From positions 1 through 64,000 of the forward strand of contig BGZK01002098.1 in NCBI GenBank assembly GCA_005406025.1: a stretch of DNA of 64,000 nucleotides. Direction: 5' to 3'. Made by a program: the position numbers and the translations under genes. The notes under the pieces are model-generated. The model was not told the origin of the DNA, did no database searches, and worked only from the letters and a program-made list of their open reading frames with translations. Origin of the DNA: Eumeta japonica (lineage: Eukaryota > Arthropoda > Insecta > Lepidoptera > Psychidae). This document shows, one piece after another, positions 48,801 to 61,195 of this stretch; within the stretch, counting starts at the first letter, position 1, and each line of letters starts with the position of its first letter.

Positions 48801-51680
48801 CGTACTAAGAAGGGCCGTTCTGGGTTTTCAGAATAGAGTTTTTTTTTATGATTATTTGTTCCGCGCGAGCCGACGTCATTCGTCGTGTGAGCGCACTTAT
48901 GAAATGAGGTCTTTTTTTATTTATATCCTTTTTTTTCTATTTAATGCATTTAAACATTTCACACGAAAATTTTTTGATACATCAACTATGAAACATGCCA
49001 AGATATCAATGTTTGAAATTACCGATTAGCAGAAATAACACTACTGGGCTTGAACATCAATCTCCGATAATACTGTGTGAATTATATATAAAACTACGTT
49101 TTTCAAGTTAGAGAAAATTTTTATTGTCTTTAAATTTTCTTTTTATTTTAATCGCATTTTCTGTATCGCTTTTGTTATCATATCTAATAAAACATTGTAG
49201 TACACAATAACGAAATTGTAATATTGTTTTCATTGTTGAACTATCGGATTAGATTTTACGTTAACAAATAAATTTAAACAAGAAATTCATACATATGCAC
49301 TTTAGGTTTGCAGCGTGTTCGTTAATAAGGTTCTTTTAAGTAAAACTTCTCTAGCCGCGACTTGAGAGTAACTCACATCTTTTTCAAACGGAAGTAACAG
49401 TTTTCGGACGGAAGTGACATTCTTTTCATAACCATCCTGATATACCCACTGGTGTGTGTGTGTATTGATAACACTGCGGATATACAACTGCTGTTTAATT
49501 AGACATTATCTACATGAATAACACGGAACTAGACCAAAATATTATAACCCTGCATTTTGTTGCGACTTAATTTTTGTGATTACAGTGCTTATTTTAATTG
49601 ACAAATATTATGTGAAAATTTTATAAGTAGACAAGTGTAATAAAAAAAAAATCTCTTCATCGGTAAGTAAATGCAAAAATCAGCCAACAAATCATTACCC
49701 GCGGCCTAACATATGTAAGTTGTTAAGTATCAAAATTAAAAATCTAATCAATGAAATTTATAATTTTGTCATACCAAAATTAAAAAGCTGATCAATAAAA
49801 TTTATAATTTCATTATTAAAATCAATATTATGTTATATTATAATTAATAAAATATTTTTTCTAAATTTCTTACTTTAGGTAGACAAAACACTAAGGTAAT
49901 TGATTCATCAAATAGCGATACAGATCTTTCAATCACACGTAAGTACTTCGTCGTTGACTGGAATAACTAACTATCATTTTATATGTAATTCTATTTATAT
50001 ATACAAGTATAATTTAAACTCATAAAAATATTTAAATAGATCCAAGATCTCTCACTAATACGAAAAGGTCAAAATTGGATTATCAAGGAAAATATAACAT
50101 TAGTAAAAAAGATATATATATTTTATGATTAATCTTTTTGGTGATATTTATCATAAAAGTCAAAAAAGTTTTACTCCAACCGGGCGTAAAGGTTACACGC
50201 ACACGAATTTTTTCATTGATATTATTCTTTACAATAAAACAATGTAAAATATAAATCTCCCTAAAAACAGTAAAAAAAAATTAATTTATATTGCAATATA
50301 CATTATATTACTTAAAAATCTGTTTTAAGTACATAATTCTGAAAAATTCATAAAAGATAGATGTGGCAGCCTTGCATGTGTTTACGAAACGTCATAAACT
50401 CAAGCGTTTAACAAACTAAAGCAACAAAGGTATGTTCAGTCACTCCTCCATGTTGTGATTGCCCGTCGTATGAATTGTCCTATACAGATCTCGATTGTCT
50501 CTGATTTCTTATCACCGACGTTTATGTTCTTTTTACCCACATTCCTTATATTAATTCCGCTACGTGAGTGAACTTATCCGATATCCCATTAGCGAAACAA
50601 TACATCACATCACAATATCGTCCTATTGGGTAAGGTTTTTTTTAAGGATATTTATAATCATAAGCCTGCCTGCGCTACCTCAACTACCTTAAAAAGATGA
50701 AATTACCACTACGCAACTTTACTCAGTTATCGGTCAACTTATTGGGAGGACAAACCGTTTGTACATCCACTTGTCTTAATCTATTTTATGCATCCACTTG
50801 TCTTAATCTATTTTATGCAGAGTCCCATTCTAACCTAACGCAGATCACTGCGTCAGAGCCGCGTCAATTCTGTCCAGATGACCAAAATTGACCGATACAT
50901 CTTTGCGGTCAATTCGCGGCCGGCCTCGTCGTGCTGTTTAAGTTTGATGGGCGGCTGAAAGCGGTCGTCCATGTCAAATTTTCACTTTCATCTTTTTTTT
51001 TTCCTATACCACCAATGTAACTTTAAAAAAGTATAAACAGTATGATTATTATGCGATTAGACAAATTAACTTAGTAGGAAACGGATTAACAGCGTGTAAT
51101 AACTGTCATCCTTTATATGCTTTGATAAATATAGTAAAGCCATATTCAATTATTTACTACACTGACCTCTTGACTTCAATGAAATATCGCTCATTATTTT
51201 ATTACGGTTCTTATTGTAATGGAAGGAAATTTAACGTTAACAAATGAAGGATTAATAGTTATTTCACAAATCTCTCTTTCGTCCCACAATAGATCTCTAC
51301 ATATACAACTAACTCGCTATTTAATACGTGGCCATTGATAAATATCCATTGTTATATGTGAGGTTTAATCTTAAATACCTTTATAGTAAATACCGCTTAG
51401 GTTACGGGCGATCACGGAGAAATAGGACAGGAGCAGAATAGCCTGTCAAGTGTCCGTACACTATACTCCCGCCCTATACCGATATACATCTCAGCCTACG
51501 TTATAGCCTTAATCGGACTGGTGACAGCCAGTCCTGCGTCAATCATATCGGTTAGGGAATGGCTCGCTTTAATTTTATTCGCCTAGTTCGAGCGGTGACC
51601 GAGAAAAGCATGCATTCTTTACGACGGAAACAGAAACAGACAGAAATACAAAATTAGCGATGTACCTATTATTCGTTATA
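48801..51680. other. AT-rich intronic DNA with small duplications
   Basis: A diverged tandem pair at 49731-49820 (CAAAATTAAAAA...AATTTATAATTT twice) and an exact 27-bp pair at 50764-50817. No gene was recognised. Confidence 0.45.
50764..50817 (+). repeat. Exact 27-bp tandem duplication
   Basis: The unit begins CATCCACTTGTCTTAATCTA and occurs twice back to back without change, suggesting a recent slip. Confidence 0.95.
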
Positions 51681-51689
51681 ATTTTCTTA

Positions 51690-51762
51690 GCGGTGATGGC
51701 TAATCGGTTAGCTGGTTGCCGTTTAGTCGGAAGACATCGATTTCGAATCTTGACCATGCTTG
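51690..51762 (+). pseudogene. tRNA-like sequence (SINE head or tRNA pseudogene)
   Basis: GCGGTGATGGCTAATCGGTT matches polymerase III box A (TGGCTAATCGG), and GATTTCGAATCTTG about 40 bp later matches box B. The arms between do not pair well. Probably a SINE fragment. Confidence 0.4.
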
Positions 51763-52599
51763 AACTTTAAACTCGGATGAAATATCAAATCACTCACTCA
51801 GTGCCTCGTGGAGCAAGTCCAACCGGCGCTTCAGGATGTCGTTTGTCATCATTACCGTGCGTGGCTTCGAGTCTAGAACTTTCTATCCGAAATAAAAACT
51901 ATATCAATGCATGTTTATGCTTCTGCAATGCCATGGAGAAAACTTCACACATGCAGAATTGATACAGATTGTATGTTAATTTTTTATAACCGATTTTTTT
52001 TTATGTCTGTAGTACTGATTCTTTTAAAACTCATTAGTCACTTTCCATATGCACATTATCTAAATTACGCCTGTAGGCCAACATTCTTTAGGCGACATCT
52101 CGGATGTTTCCGTGAATCTCACAGAAAACTTCCGAGGCCAATTTACGACACACAAATTCCTCTTAGATTGTATGTTTATAAATAAGAAAAAAAAAATGTA
52201 TATACATTCATTAACTTCGAACATCGCGTAAACATTTCTCTCCCCGCCGCGTCTGACTTATATTTACATAAATTGAAAATCTTCCAAAAGAACTTCCGAA
52301 CTTCCGACGAGGCACATATTGTGAAAGTTTCTTGGGATACGTTTTTTTTTTTATTACCTTTTTTACTTCGCGCGACTCGGCCCCCGTCCCGACGCGAATT
52401 CGGCGACGACCAAGTGACGTATTGAAAGCGATTACAGCGTCGTTTGTGAATCGTTATCTCGATCTTTGTAACAAAACTTTGTGTTGTAACAATTTCGGGC
52501 CCAGCGCATGACAATTCCTTGATCGCACGTTAGATACGCTGTCTGATTCTGGCATATAATCAGCTTATGACCGGGCTTTCCGCGTGTCGGCATCGAATT

Positions 52600-52805
52600 G
52601 ACTCTTCCAACTCTTACAAAACAATCTCTCTGCCGATACAATCCCGACCCCAACCTCGTTCTGTCGATTGCGATTGCAATGCCAGTTTCTATTTAAGTCT
52701 CGTTTTAAATTTCAATCGCAGTTCCGCTGTAGAATTCGATGCCGATCTAGTTCTCGTTTCTAATTCTGTTTCAACTCAACTCAATATTGTCATTGCTGTT
52801 ACAAA
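52600..52805 (-). repeat. Degenerate hexamer array (pyrimidine strand)
   Basis: Irregular words such as CGATTGCGATTGC, AATCGCAGTTCC, TCGATGCCGATC and TCTCGTTTC recur. On the reverse strand they read as the GAATCGGAATTG-type words of the 16.8 and 57.6 kb arrays. The 81-codon open frame across it reflects this bias. Confidence 0.45.
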
Positions 52806-53335
52806 TAACTAGTCGTAATAAAACTTAAATTGAAAATATAGAAAACTATTAGCACAAAAAACCTCTAAAAACTAATAAAAAAGTATTACCTATTGGCTAT
52901 AAGTTTAATACAGATAATAAATAATATTTTGATCCAAAATCGTCGCATCGGAGATAGCAAATTAACATAAGAAGTCCACAGTATTCTTTCTATAATAGCA
53001 TACCTCCATTGTTTCTGGGTATAAGCCTTGTCTGCTTGGCGTCATGTGTTCTATTTCTACACAGTTCACTTCCACAGCTCAGAATAGCTAGTGAAGTAGA
53101 AAATAGTTATTTGTGAGCTCGAGTCGTATTGTGCGCAGTATGCAGCGCGCGGGGCGTAACCAAAGGCGGCGACTTAGACGGGCAGACACTTGAGGGCAGA
53201 CGTCGTTGATATTTATTCTATATTGCGAATTTTAACTAAGTACATTAATTAAGACACAGTCAAAGATTAGATAATCATGTTTTGATAGTTAATTAGATGG
53301 TTTATTTGTATTTAAATTTCATAGCCATTTTTTGT

Positions 53336-53339
<4 letters not shown>

Positions 53340-53398
<59 letters not shown>
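53340..53398. repeat. (AT)n microsatellite
   Basis: About 29 uninterrupted AT units. Confidence 0.95.
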
Positions 53399-53400
<2 letters not shown>

Positions 53401-56249
53401 CAGTAATATAACTGAACACATTTTCAGTTGTTTTCTGTTGTTTTATTTATCTACTTAGCGATCGCCTACTAGCACATGGTTCCAAGTCCTACCTGTTAAA
53501 TTTAAGTTCTTGCTCAACACAAAATCTCAAATTAGTGTATCGCAGTTTCCTCGAAACTTAAAAAGTATGCCGGTCTGTCTCTGAACTCTGCATGTGTATA
53601 TTGTCGAAATAAATACCATAAGAAAAGACAATAATTAGGAAGTAAAAGGCTTACCCCTTGTCACGTCCTCAGATCACACACGCGGCACCGCACAATTTGG
53701 TTTTTTATATTATCTTTTCCGCACAAATGTTTTACACGTCGCATACGTTGTAAGTTACTTTTTTGTCTCGTCGGTAGTTGTAGAAAAGCGAAACCTATTG
53801 CCCCACCAACAAGATAAAGAAATAGGCAAGGAAACATATATATACTATACAATTTATAATAATATATATACACATGATTGTTTGTGTATTAAACCGTATG
53901 TAAGCAATATCAAACACTATCTATTACTTATATTAAACCTAAAGACAACATACATATTATTTTTTAAATTGTTGCAAGTTTTTCGTCAGAGACTTTTTAA
54001 ATTTTTTATTTAAATTATATTTCCTGAAAACAACTGTAATTTACTTAGGTAAATGTAGGCTTTCAGAAAAAGCTTGCATGTTTTTGTTATATGTGAATTC
54101 AACAAAAAAAAAATCTGTTCGATAGTCCTCGTAACAAACCGACTTTAGCATAATAGCAAAGAGAAGCAGGATTTTGATACTTTAATTTCCAACTAAATGT
54201 TCTGCTTTTTTTTAATATTTTTATACTTAGAATACTTTAAAATTCTGACTTAAAGCTACACCATGGGGAATTTAAATGCTTTAACTACTATCGTCGTATT
54301 TTAACCATGTTTTATTTTGTAGCCCGTAACATACTACATTACACTACCACATCATATTCAACACCCTACTCTATCCTACCATATCGTAATCATTCATGCG
54401 CTTGATTCTCTTTGAGCACCCAACATGTGCGTAATCTCTTTCTTATGCCGTCCCACACCTTATTATATTCAACGCCGTAATATATCGAGTCGCGTGTACT
54501 CGTTTACTCAAACCACCTCCCTCGTTCATTCTTTCGTTCATTCTGCGCCTTCATACATTAATTCGCAACAAACGGTTCTACATTGTGTACCAAAATTTCA
54601 TATCGACTTAGAAACCCTCACTAATTTATTTTAATTTCTCTTTCCTATTCCATCATCAAACCCTGATCATTTATATTTATTCCATTCATTGATAGTATTC
54701 CAATAAGCTCAAACATGATACCTAATAGTCGGGTATTCCGCAATATTTGGGTATCCTGCGAATTCTTGGTGAAACTGCAGCATCAGTTTAAAGTTACCGT
54801 GCTCTTCTAATGTCATTGATTTAACAGAATACTAAATTTCGATTCGATCAGACCCAGTGGAAGTTATTAATTTCCATTTATCAATTAAAAGAGAGCTGAC
54901 AATCTTCAAATAGCTCAACAGATTTCCTTGGATCATGGCTAACAACACTCTCGATGAAGTCATCCTTTAAACAAAAAAGAAACTAAATCGATATCAATTA
55001 GGTCACTCGGAAGCTACGACGGACACGAGGATACACACGTTAAACTTATAGTAGCCCTCTGTGTGGTAGATTAAAAATAGTAAACAATTCATTCTATATT
55101 AACACGAACAAAACCGAGGGTAAAGCGTCGGTATACTAAAAGTTGGCCTGATAACATATTTCCATATTAAAAAAGTATCACGTTAATCTAATATTCATAT
55201 CATTTCATTGTAAATCGAATCAGACAGACAGAAGAACAGAGAGACGTTGCGTTTTGATGTAAGAATAGTATCATAATTATAGATGATTATATTATTATTA
55301 TTACATTAAATAAGTTCATATATTTAAATAGGTTCATATAGGTTATAATTGTTCATATTTCAACTTAATAAACTGATATTCCCTAACCATCCGCTATTGA
55401 GGCCGCCAGTCATTTTGTGCCAGTCACATTAGGCGTACAACAGACTACACATAATTACTAGTTGATTGGTCCTAATATTGGTTGGATATTTTGGTTGGTT
55501 ACTGGATAGTGACGTATTGTGGGAATAAGTAATTGCAATCAGATATTTATTAATGAAAGGTATTCTATTTTGAAAAGTAGTAATAAATATTAATCTCGTA
55601 AAAAAGTTATTATAGTTATATGTAATATATTTTATTTAAAAAAACACAGAAAGAAAACTTTGTGATGATACTTTTAGCTTCTTTACAAAACTTCTATCAA
55701 AACAATGTCGAAAGTAACCATATGGTCGTCGTTTCTTTTTTTTATGAATGTATCGCTAAGACAAACAAAAGCGGTTCCAAATCTACAAATCGTTAAAAAT
55801 TTACATATTAAATGTCCATGCCGAAAAAACAAGTTTTGTTAAATACAATTGTCATCTGCGAAGCGTTTGGTCTGATACTTTATTAATAAACATAGCAACG
55901 GTCATTTTTTTATGAAAATTTCTTTCTCACGATTTGGAAAGGCCAAACTAGATTGGCGTACGTAAAATTGATGTCGGGTATAAGCATAGTTCTATCGAAA
56001 TGAATGAATTTAGCATTGGGGGATGAGCTCGCCTATGTAGTGGTTGAACAACCTACTGTTATTTCATAGTTGTAAGTTTTCATTTCTGTCGCTAGTACAA
56101 CGCCTGCTTATTTTTTTCAGTTTTATTTATTTAAAAGAAAATAGGACTTGTCGAAAACACGTATATATTAAGAGCGACATGTCCCGATTTTGCCATGATC
56201 CACTGAAACTGTATCACAATGTGTTTTAATTTTGTATCTAAATCCTCAG
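53399..56249. other. Intronic DNA before exon 2
   Basis: A pyrimidine-rich, low-complexity stretch at 54290-54660 (CATACTACATTACACTACCA style) and AT-rich DNA otherwise. The polypyrimidine tract before the exon 2 acceptor is weak (TTTTAATTTTGTATCTAAAT). Confidence 0.4.
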
Positions 56250-56392
56250 GGAACTGTCTGGTGATCGCTGCAGTTCTGTGCTCGTCCAAGCTGCGCAGCG
56301 TCACCAACCTGTTCATCGTGTCGCTGGGGGTGGCCGACCTGCTGGTGGGCATCGCCGTGCTGCCTTTCTCCGCTACCAGGGAAGTCTTCGAG
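56250..56392 (+). CDS. Oamb: Octopamine receptor (OAMB/alpha1-like), coding exon 2
   Basis: This exon encodes the second base of codon 40 through residue 87: the second half of TM1 (N41, the class A N1.50 position), intracellular loop 1 with [10 protein letters not shown], and TM2 with LGVADLLVG, where D69 is the conserved D2.50. It ends [11 protein letters not shown]. The order and wording match OAMB octopamine receptors almost residue for residue. The acceptor is CCTCAG|GG at 56248-56249 and phase 1 matches exon 1. The 3' boundary falls after GAG at 56392, where family homology stops. The following bases are GCGAGT, a GC donor rather than GT. Reading through would give an unrelated tail and a stop at 56516-56518. 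Two residues differ from the usual family form: Arg83 where Trp is normal (SATWEVF) and Gly66 where Ala is normal (LAVAD). The expected next exon (VWIFGD, TM3 and DRY) is not in the remaining 7.6 kb. Confidence 0.92.
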
Positions 56393-57589
56393 GCGAGTCA
56401 CTTTCATGCCCTTTTAGGTCTCGTTGGCCACTTGTTCCTACAGACCTGTGGAGACATTTTATATCAATACCTACATTATAAGTCAACCAAGTGTGTGACA
56501 AACTCGAGTGATCAGTAACTCGTTTTATATATTATATTGTGAAAAAAAATAATAATATCGTTTGGACAGGTTTAACAACACAATATACGCTGTTTAAAAA
56601 AAAATCTGTTACTAGCAATTTTGATATTAATGGTAGTTCTATTTTATAAGTATTAGAAAACCATTAAATATCTCAATATTCATAATTTTCCTTCAATGTA
56701 AACCCTATTAGGAATATTAATAGAGAATCCATTTCAAAAATCACATAAAACACAAACGATGTTATTTTCATTTATTTAAATAAACTTTTGACATCATCAC
56801 AAAATTACACCCAATGCCCTAATGCAGTTGAGATACACGTAAATGATGCGCAATCACCTACTGGATGTCCGCCAAAGTACAGTAATATATATCGATGTGT
56901 TGCGATAGGTCGTTAGTTATGCGCAAAGTCCAGCGGGAAATATGCATTAGCATAATGTCTTAGAGGAATGTGTATCTATAGGCCTATGCTTTTCGTGGCA
57001 ACCTAAGAGTGAGACAGTCTTATATAGAGATTGTTCATGCTGAGCCCGCCGATAAGAAGAGCGAACTTCTTGACGCTCGTCCGAATATGGTTTCTACGGA
57101 AACTTTATGCCTGCATTTTTTCGGAAAATGCGGTTTCCATAATCCCAAAATTTCCCAATTACGAAAGTTAAGGCTGTACAAAAAACCCGTGGAAAAATCC
57201 CGTCGTACTTAAAAAAGACTCATATTTGAGAATTCGTTTTTCTTACTATTTTTAATTGAACGTACACGATTTTCAGGTGAGCCTATATACCTATAATCTT
57301 GCTTAAAATGTAATATACGAGTCTTGTTGTCGAAATTGGTCAAAATAAAATGAGAATTAATATTTTCCAATTTTCGCAATACTCAAGTTAACCTTTTTAA
57401 AAATGTTATATGTCTCCGTGTCGATTTTTCCGGAGCAATCTTCGAAACGGCGAAACCGTACTTGATGAAACTTTCACTGAAAGATGGAGGAGCTTATTAT
57501 TCCCGAAATATTTAGGGCTCTAGCTCTTTAAAAATCTAAAAACTTCTAGAAATCAGCCGAAATTTAAATTTACATATGAGTCGCGAGAA

Positions 57590-57740
57590 CCAAAATAGAA
57601 AGTGGAGCCGTGATGGGAATCAAGAGCGGGATTAATGTCGGAAGCATAATCGAGAACGTAATCAACCGATATAGAAGATGAAGGAATTGATTCTACATCC
57701 ACGCGGATCGAGCCGCGGGCGGAAGCTAGTTCAAAATAAA
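57590..57740 (+). repeat. Degenerate hexamer array ending in a retroelement tail
   Basis: AATCAAGAGCGGGATTAATG and similar words are followed by CACGCGGATCGAGCCGCGGG and CGGAAGCTAGTTC. The tail is the common lepidopteran 'acgcggacgaagccgcgggcggaagctagt' form, one of the best-kept copies in the window. Confidence 0.55.
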
Positions 57741-58102
57741 CGAACTCTTCCTTCGACGTCGAGCCAAAGCTTACTTATTTTAAGCTCCGCTCGCTCCTCC
57801 GGAAACGAAAAGTTTCGTATAACGGGAGCTCGTCATTTCAAAGGGTTCAAGGTCCAAACAAATGCTAAATTATGTATTTTATGCATAGAACTACAAGGGA
57901 TTGTAATACAAACGAAATTCTCGTAGGCGGCGCCACTGAATCCAGCTGATAGCTTTGCTGATCACGTTTACACCGCACCATACTTCGCAGATCTGGGCCG
58001 GGGAATGCAAGCGCCCGCTACTTATATAATATCGCATGCCCACAGATGTCACACGGAATAAATATTGAATAATACAAAGTGCTGGTTATATACGACTATA
58101 TG

Positions 58103-58109
<7 letters not shown>

Positions 58110-58140
<31 letters not shown>

Positions 58141-58171
58141 ATACGTGTGTGTGTGTGTGTGTGTGTGTGTA
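58110..58171 (+). repeat. Compound (AT)n(GT)n microsatellite
   Basis: About 12 AT units, a short mixed spacer (ATACATGTATATAC), then about 13 GT units. The order is the same as the tract at 45809. Confidence 0.9.
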
Positions 58172-58725
58172 GTGGTCCAAATGGCCCTATCGAGGGTTTA
58201 AGAATTCAGGTGTAAAAAGAAAAACAAATCTTATGTTACAAAACACAGTTACAATAATTCACTACGGAATCACTTGAATGCTTGTAGTTGATCGCAATTC
58301 GCTTGTGAATGCACTGATCGTTGAAAGAAAATCCCCCTGTCAGTTCTCAAACTTCGGTGTAAGTACATCTCAGCTAACCGTCTAGAATGTTCTTCAAATA
58401 AAATAATACAAGAAATTGTCTAGAACTAAGAAGTTGCAAGTGTGTCACGTCAGACACAAACAAACATGATTGCACTCTCGACATTAAGTTATGGATTTAT
58501 ACATTTAAAATAAAAATGCGGAGGAAGCTGTGACGAAGGGAAAGTCGGGAAATTTATTAATATTAATAATTACTCACTCAAATATACATACCTATATATA
58601 AATGTACACGTGGCTATCTCAGAAATGGCCTCAACGACTTCGATGTAAATTTATTCTTTGTTAAAGGTTTACCTTTCAAGTTTATACATAAAGGTGTCCT
58701 CGTTGGAAAATCGAAATAAAAATTT

Positions 58726-58875
58726 AAACATTGCTTTATTTAGCCCACATTTTTCAACCTTTTTGAAGTAATAGAATCACTTCAATATCATAAAATTTTG
58801 GGTTAAAATTTTATATGATATTGAAGTGATTCAATACTCAAATAGTTCGGCTATGGGCTTAATAAAGCAATGTTT
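58726..58875. mobile_element. 150-bp palindromic foldback element
   Basis: The outer arms AAACATTGCTTTATT and AATAAAGCAATGTTT match exactly. TAGCCCA/TGGGCTT continues them with small differences. The inner arms GAATCACTTCAATATCATA (58774-58792) and their exact complement (58814-58832) form a second stem. The middle part of the arms has diverged. Looks like a MITE. Confidence 0.75.
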
Positions 58876-59160
58876 AGAATATTAGCTCTTATACAATATT
58901 TATGTAATTTGTGTAATGCCTCAACATTATACAAAGTTTTACATAAAGTATCAGCTCATACAAAATATTGAGTTAATGTAATTACCTCAGAAGTTAGCTG
59001 CTATGTTATTAATTTTCAACAACACATATAACACAAAGCCACTACGTGACATAACTACAGATGGTACTAACAACATACGTAGATATTTTTTTAAATAATA
59101 TAATGTCATATCATGTATGTCATTCAATAAAATAGTGTTGAATAAGATAAATGACATAAT

Positions 59161-59230
59161 GTATCAAAATATATAATGTTAAAAATGACAACTTTCCCGT
59201 TATCATTTTTAACATTATATATTTTGATAC
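59161..59230. repeat. Perfect 28-bp hairpin with 14-nt loop
   Basis: The left arm (59161-59188, starting GTATCAAAATATATAATG) and right arm (59203-59230) are exact reverse complements. The loop is CAACTTTCCCGTTA. Exact arms imply either recent origin or maintained structure. Confidence 0.95.
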
Positions 59231-61024
59231 GAAAGTTATCACATTTCCACGGCAAAATCGAAAACCGCCGAGCCAGGTTCGGTTGCCTAAAAATTATATT
59301 ATATAAGATGTGAGTATAAGCCATAAATATGAACGTGTTCCGTTATCTCTGCTTCATCACATCCCTCCTTTTATGTTTCCAATCAAGTATGGTTACAATC
59401 GAATTTGTCTATCTGGCCTTATTAATAACATTTACTAAAACTACGTAATGTAAATAATACTTATTTTTAAATAAAATATGTTTCATAAGTATCATAAATA
59501 TGTAACGAAATTTCTAATAACGGAAAATATGTAAGAAAATTGTCAATTTCTTGACAATTCGACGCTAATTGGTCTTTTTGGCAGTTACTTTTCGCTTGCA
59601 TTTTGTATACCTTTTCAATAATTTTTTCGACTACGATTTCTCCGTATGCTCATCCTATTCCAAAAGCCTTATTTGAACTATTTTATATTATCAGAACTTT
59701 AAAAATTATCGATAAAGATGATATTTTAGGCTAGGCGTGATTTCAGACGAATCGGGCATTGCTGTTTTGTGGGCACATCTAGGTCATGAAGTATAAAATT
59801 GGAAATATGTCTCACAGAAATGGTCAGGATAGATTATCGGAATATGAAATATGATCATTTATCTATTGAGCTGTCTATTGACTATCGATCACATCGCACC
59901 ATTGGCCTGTATAAACCTCTGGTAGACCTCTTCTAAAGTGGAACGCTCTTATCGAACCGCTGAGTAGACTATACTCTCGGCCCAATATTTTCTAGGCTCA
60001 GAAGTGTTGTAATTATTCCGTTGTCGGTCGTTAGTCATGAAACTTTTTCATTAGTTTCTTTAAGCGCAATAGTGAATGCCTTAGATCATTAGTATTCCAG
60101 AAATCGAATGTGACAATACAGAAATGCGTCTAATCACTTCCTAAAGCTTAAATTATTTGACCGCACACAATAAAAGATGTATCTTTGTGACGAAAGACCC
60201 AAACATACGATATGGATCGTGTTATGTTATTACTCGTGCATTATTATAAAAAAAATCGTTAACCATATTAGGGTAGATAGAGTACCTAGTTATTAATCAC
60301 GCCATGTTCAAAGTTTACCTACCCTTCGGCGACCGTTTTATTTCAAACCGACGGGTCTTGTCGAATCTTAGCTCTCCAGGCTGACCCAGTGCTGATCGAG
60401 GGCTGCTAACGACCGTTATCATCGCAATGGCACCGTCCTACACCGAGGACTTAACTTGCCCTCGGAGACGCGGAGTAGATTATTTTTAATTTGACTTAAA
60501 TTGCAAACTCATCAATCATTCATCAATTCGGCCGTGGTTAAGTTCGAACTCGATACTTTCAAGTCCGAAGCCGCCGTATCAAACTCTGAGCTACCGCCGC
60601 TGCGTGGGGGGCCAATTCGTCTAAATACGGTAAAGGACAATGAAATACGTATTAGACAGACCGTGAAATTAACGGTTAACTTAATGGATAAATTCATCGG
60701 CTAGAGTGTTCAATTTATTTACTCTAAATTTTGAAGTGCGTGAGCGATCGAGATAAGATCGGATGGCGTGCGCGGGGTCTGACCGCCCGCCATCATAAAC
60801 GGATTAGCAGACCCCGTTTCGTATGAAACCGGCTTTTAAAACTGAATTAAACTATATTTTAATCCGATTGCCCGATTCCGGCAACAAGTTGCCTGCAACC
60901 CTTAGCGTTTATTTAATTCTATTCCGGACCGACTTCGTGAATACCCTTTATTTTTTTAATTATATATAAACTTTAACCTGTCTATATAGCACTTTAAGGA
61001 AACATTTTTATGGAGATATGTAAT
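59231..61024. other. Intron 2 DNA with a GC-rich patch
   Basis: A GC-richer block lies at 60330-60840, including CGTGCGCGGGGTCTGACCGC near 60766. It overlaps the tRNA-like sequence listed separately. No exon for TM3 was found. Confidence 0.4.
60541..60605 (-). pseudogene. tRNA-like sequence (SINE head or tRNA pseudogene)
   Basis: The reverse strand reads GCGGCGGTAGCTCAGAGTTT (a good box A, TAGCTCAGAG), then GAGTTCGAACT (box B) about 45 bp on. Acceptor and anticodon arms are not convincing. Likely a relic. Confidence 0.4.
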
Positions 61025-61195
61025 TTTGTGTATTACTAACCGTCAACTAACCGCTTCGCTAGACATTATAGTTTATGAAAGTAAGGAAAATGACGAAGGA
61101 TGTAGGAAAGACAATAATAAAGCTAAATAGACTAAAACCATCTACAAACTATACCGCATCAAATAGTCGAAGTTCCATATTGACACATACGTTAA
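61025..61195 (+). repeat. LINE-tail-like repeat R5, copy 2, cut by the piggyBac-like element
   Basis: CTAACCGCTTCGCTAGACAT, then CCATCTACAAACTATACCGC and CATACGTT match the 39436-39720 copy. The match ends at ACGTT, exactly where TTAA (61192-61195) and the piggyBac-like end begin. Confidence 0.55.

Larger units (their letters stand above)
19254..56249 (+). other. Intron 1 of the octopamine receptor (about 37 kb)
   Basis: The intron runs from the GTGAGG donor at 19254 to the CCTCAG acceptor ending 56249. It interrupts codon 40 (phase 1) inside TM1. No other exon homologous to a GPCR was seen in between. It is a host for decayed mariners, dispersed lepidopteran repeats, microsatellites and several GC-rich non-coding blocks, which are listed separately. 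Confidence 0.8.

Noticed and set aside
56400..56520. Continuation of the receptor frame past the GC donor
   Set aside because: The read-through peptide loses all similarity to TM3 or loop 1 and stops within about 42 codons.
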